From a virus: a DNA stretch of 21,319 nucleotides. Shown here in pieces: positions 19,678 to 21,319 of this stretch; the stretch's first letter is position 1, and every line of letters starts with the position of its first letter. The translations under genes were made by a program, and so were the position numbers. The notes below the pieces were generated by a model, which made no database searches, had not been told where the DNA came from, and worked only from the letters and a program-made list of their open reading frames with translations. The DNA is taken from positions 1-21,319 of IMG/VR virus record IMGVR_UViG_3300013758_000002; one strand, 5' to 3'.

Positions 19678-20031
19678 CTATCTCTTGACGGTTGAGTAGA
19701 AGAGGATGATCAGACCCGCGACGCCAACGACGCCCGCGAGGACCGTCATGAGCCTTTGGAACGGCGTCCACGTCTGCTCGCTCTGGTTACGGCGCGCTTC
19801 GTCCTGTTCCTTGAGCGCGAACGCGAGGGCTTCGGCCTTGGCCTTTTCTGCCTGCGCATCCTTCGTGAGGGTGAGGGTCACGTCTTCCTGGATTTTCATC
19901 CGGTCCTCAAGCTTTCCGACACGCGGGTCAAGATCCGTGAACTTGTCCCATATGCGGTCAAGCTTGCCGTCCATGCGGGCCAGGACGACTTCTACGGATT
20001 CAGCGGCGCGGGGTGGAGTGTCGTTGTCCAT
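19678..20031 (-). CDS. Coiled-coil membrane protein, holin/antiholin-like
   Basis: A 117-residue protein. Residues about 15-85 are a charged helix or coiled coil (KLDRIWDKFTDLDPRVGKLE and EKAKAEALAFALKEQDEARR), and a single hydrophobic segment near the C-terminus (LMTVLAGVVGVAGLIILFY, about 95-113) ends in KR. The layout resembles XhlA/BhlA-like lysis-accessory proteins. It probably aids the r1t-type holin or endolysin in membrane disruption. The ATG at 20031 is 5 bp after the tail gene's stop; the SD is weak. The longer frame to 20226 is shadow of the tail gene. Confidence 0.7.
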   Translation of the reverse strand: MDNDTPPRAAESVEVVLARMDGKLDRIWDKFTDLDPRVGKLEDRMKIQEDVTLTLTKDAQAEKAKAEALAFALKEQDEARRNQSEQTWTPFQRLMTVLAGVVGVAGLIILFYSTVKR

Positions 20032-20036
20032 GGCGA

Positions 20037-20963
20037 TCAGCCTGAAATCTTCGTAAGGCGCACACGGGTCACGCACGAGTTGACGGCGGTCGTGAACATG
20101 GCAATAAACCGAACGTACTGCCCAGCCGGAATGTAGAAGGTCGCTGCGGTGGAGATTTCCCACGCGTAACCGGTCGTGTTGCCCGTGACGATGATTTCGC
20201 TGGGGCCCCGGTGCATCGAGATCCACGCATTGCCGGGGGAGCTGGCGCCGATAGTGTTGGACGTGATGGCGTACACGCCGGATTCGGTGATGTTGAAAGC
20301 TCCGGATGCCGCGCCGGTGGTGTTGCAGAACGTGTTGTTCGCTGTGTATGTGCCGTCAATTGTGAGCGCCCCAACGTCCCACGAGGTTGATGCTCCGGGG
20401 ATGTTGAACGGGGTTGATACGAGTTCCACGTACTTGCGGGCGAATGCGTTGCCGAGGGTCGTGATGTTGGCGTTGGTGATGGATGATGCGTTGGCTGGGA
20501 CTGTGATCCATGCGAGTGCGATGGCGTTGGCCGGGATGGCTGGAGCGTTCGTGGGGTAGGTCGCGCCTGAGGTTGGGGCGCCGGCGACGACGGCCAGCGT
20601 GCCGGCATTGGTGATTCCGGCGTACTGGGAGTCCTGAACTGCGGCGTAGACGACGTCGATGCGCGGGTTGATCGGGTCGGATGTGGTCACGGATGCGGTG
20701 TACGCGGACGCGTTCTGCCCGTAGTACATGGCCTGCGAGGAGAAGTTGCCACCGGTGACGTTGCCGACGTTGGTGCCGGGAATCCAGATCCGGCCGACAC
20801 CGATGCTGACGTTCATGGAGGGCGTGCCGGTTTGGGTGACGGCGAGGTCCCCGGTGGTGACGACGCCTCCGCCCGGGGGGACGAGGGATGATGCTGCCTG
20901 CCGGAACAGATCGGCGCTGTGGGATCCGTTCTGCAGGGCAAATGGCGTTGCTGAAAACGTCAT
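20037..20963 (-). CDS. Minor tail / receptor-binding-like protein
   Basis: A 308-residue protein. The N-terminal half (ATPFALQNGSHSADLFRQAA, then DLAVTQTGTPSMNVSIGVGR, with DPINPRIDVVYAAVQDS) is typical of a phage tail/baseplate structural domain found in actinophage minor tail proteins. The C-terminal 130 residues are Ser/Thr/Gly-rich and beta-strand-like (AAGASGAFNITESGVYAI-type pattern, YIPAGQYVRFIAMF), consistent with a C1q/TNF-like jelly roll, which often makes host contact. The ATG at 20963 follows AGGAG. Adjacent to the lysis genes, it is a likely tip or adhesin; the precise receptor is unknown. Confidence 0.82.
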   Translation of the reverse strand: MTFSATPFALQNGSHSADLFRQAASSLVPPGGGVVTTGDLAVTQTGTPSMNVSIGVGRIWIPGTNVGNVTGGNFSSQAMYYGQNASAYTASVTTSDPINPRIDVVYAAVQDSQYAGITNAGTLAVVAGAPTSGATYPTNAPAIPANAIALAWITVPANASSITNANITTLGNAFARKYVELVSTPFNIPGASTSWDVGALTIDGTYTANNTFCNTTGAASGAFNITESGVYAITSNTIGASSPGNAWISMHRGPSEIIVTGNTTGYAWEISTAATFYIPAGQYVRFIAMFTTAVNSCVTRVRLTKISG

Positions 20964-21003
20964 GCGGGGCTCCTATTGGGGCTGAATGGTGAAGGGAAGG
21001 GGG

Positions 21004-21291
21004 TTAGTTGGCCCCGTAGAGCTGCCTGAGGTTCGCCGTGAAGTCCCGTACCGTGGCCAGCGTCGCCTGCCCGGTGATGATCTGCTCGAGGGTCAAAATG
21101 TCTGCGGCGACGTTGCGGATAAGGGACACGTCGGCCGCCGTGTAGCCCATGTTTTGTAGCTGCGCGTCGGTGATGTTCGCGAGACATGAGACGTGCCGGT
21201 TGCCGCGGGTCAGGATTTCCCTAACGTCAACTGCGACGGCACCGAGCATCAGGTCAATGTCGCCTTTGCCGATGTAATATCCCACTGACAT
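21004..21291 (-). CDS. Hypothetical tail-region protein
   Basis: A 95-residue helical protein of unknown function (KGDIDLMLGAVAVDVREILT, DAQLQNMGYTAADVSLIRN, AADILTLEQIITGQATL). It matches a small family often found beside tail genes of actinophages. The ATG at 21291 follows GAGGA. A 40-bp gap separates it from the tail gene, which has its own SD. Role in tail assembly is inferred from position only. Confidence 0.7.
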   Translation of the reverse strand: MSVGYYIGKGDIDLMLGAVAVDVREILTRGNRHVSCLANITDAQLQNMGYTAADVSLIRNVAADILTLEQIITGQATLATVRDFTANLRQLYGAN

Positions 21292-21294
21292 GAT

Positions 21295-21319
21295 TTAGTC
21301 CTCTTCGATGGTGTACGGC
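21295..21319 (-). CDS. Truncated end of an upstream late gene
   Basis: The last seven codons of a minus-strand gene that begins beyond the window, reading PYTIEED, then TAA. Support is only its close spacing to the next start and the absence of other signals; too short to name. Confidence 0.4.

Noticed and set aside
1-21319. Integrated prophage with flanking host DNA
   Set aside because: The single att-like core lies internally beside int, and no host genes or second att copy are visible.

Overview
The window is best read as part of the genome of a temperate siphovirus-type phage of a GC-rich actinobacterium; an Arthrobacter-like host is my guess. The basis is the GC-rich coding sequence, the protein families (actinophage RecT, Cas4-like exonuclease, SMC-like ATPase, r1t-type holin, short XRE repressor), the tight ATGA/GTGA gene overlaps, and an attP next to a tyrosine integrase. 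The attP lies in the middle of the window between the lysogeny and lysis genes, so this looks like the phage (or circularly permuted) arrangement, not a prophage with att sites at its ends.

Right side (about 18.3-21.3 kb, minus strand): the end of the late region. It holds a truncated gene at the edge, a 95-aa tail-region protein, a minor tail or receptor-binding-like protein, a coiled-coil membrane protein, an amidase endolysin and a holin. It ends at a strong bidirectional terminator shared with the convergent integrase.

Lysogeny module (about 15.0-18.3 kb, plus strand): an XRE repressor, an ImmA/IrrE-type metalloprotease, a lipoprotein, a second XRE-like protein, attP with arm-type repeats, and an integrase that may be translated leaderlessly. 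The attP core is a T-arm plus 3' acceptor half whose features fit the 3' end of ssrA (tmRNA).

Early region (14.8 kb leftwards to 0.1 kb, minus strand): a Cro-like gene starts a long operon in which about 20 junctions overlap by 4 bases (ATGA or GTGA). It carries an Xis-like HTH protein, several very small proteins (26, 32, 41, 42, 46, 57 and 58 aa), zinc-ribbon proteins, an SMC-like ATPase, a Cas4-like exonuclease, RecT, SSB, a polynucleotide 3'-phosphatase with an RNA-ligase-like N-terminus, a DnaN-like sliding clamp, a C5 cytosine methyltransferase, an HNH endonuclease, an HTH protein, a replication-initiator-like protein beside an 11-bp-phased iteron array, and a Holliday-junction resolvase-like nuclease. 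No DNA polymerase, primase or replicative helicase is in the window. The likely scheme is that the phage marks its own origin and brings its own clamp, SSB and recombinase, and borrows the rest from the host or from genes outside the window.

Most noteworthy: the iteron array; the RNA-ligase/phosphatase fusion; the HNH gene whose Shine-Dalgarno sits in a hairpin beside a 32-codon remnant that resembles a helicase N-terminus; a 16-17 bp motif repeated upstream of three early genes; the arm-site architecture of attP; and several small genes too short for routine ORF calling.
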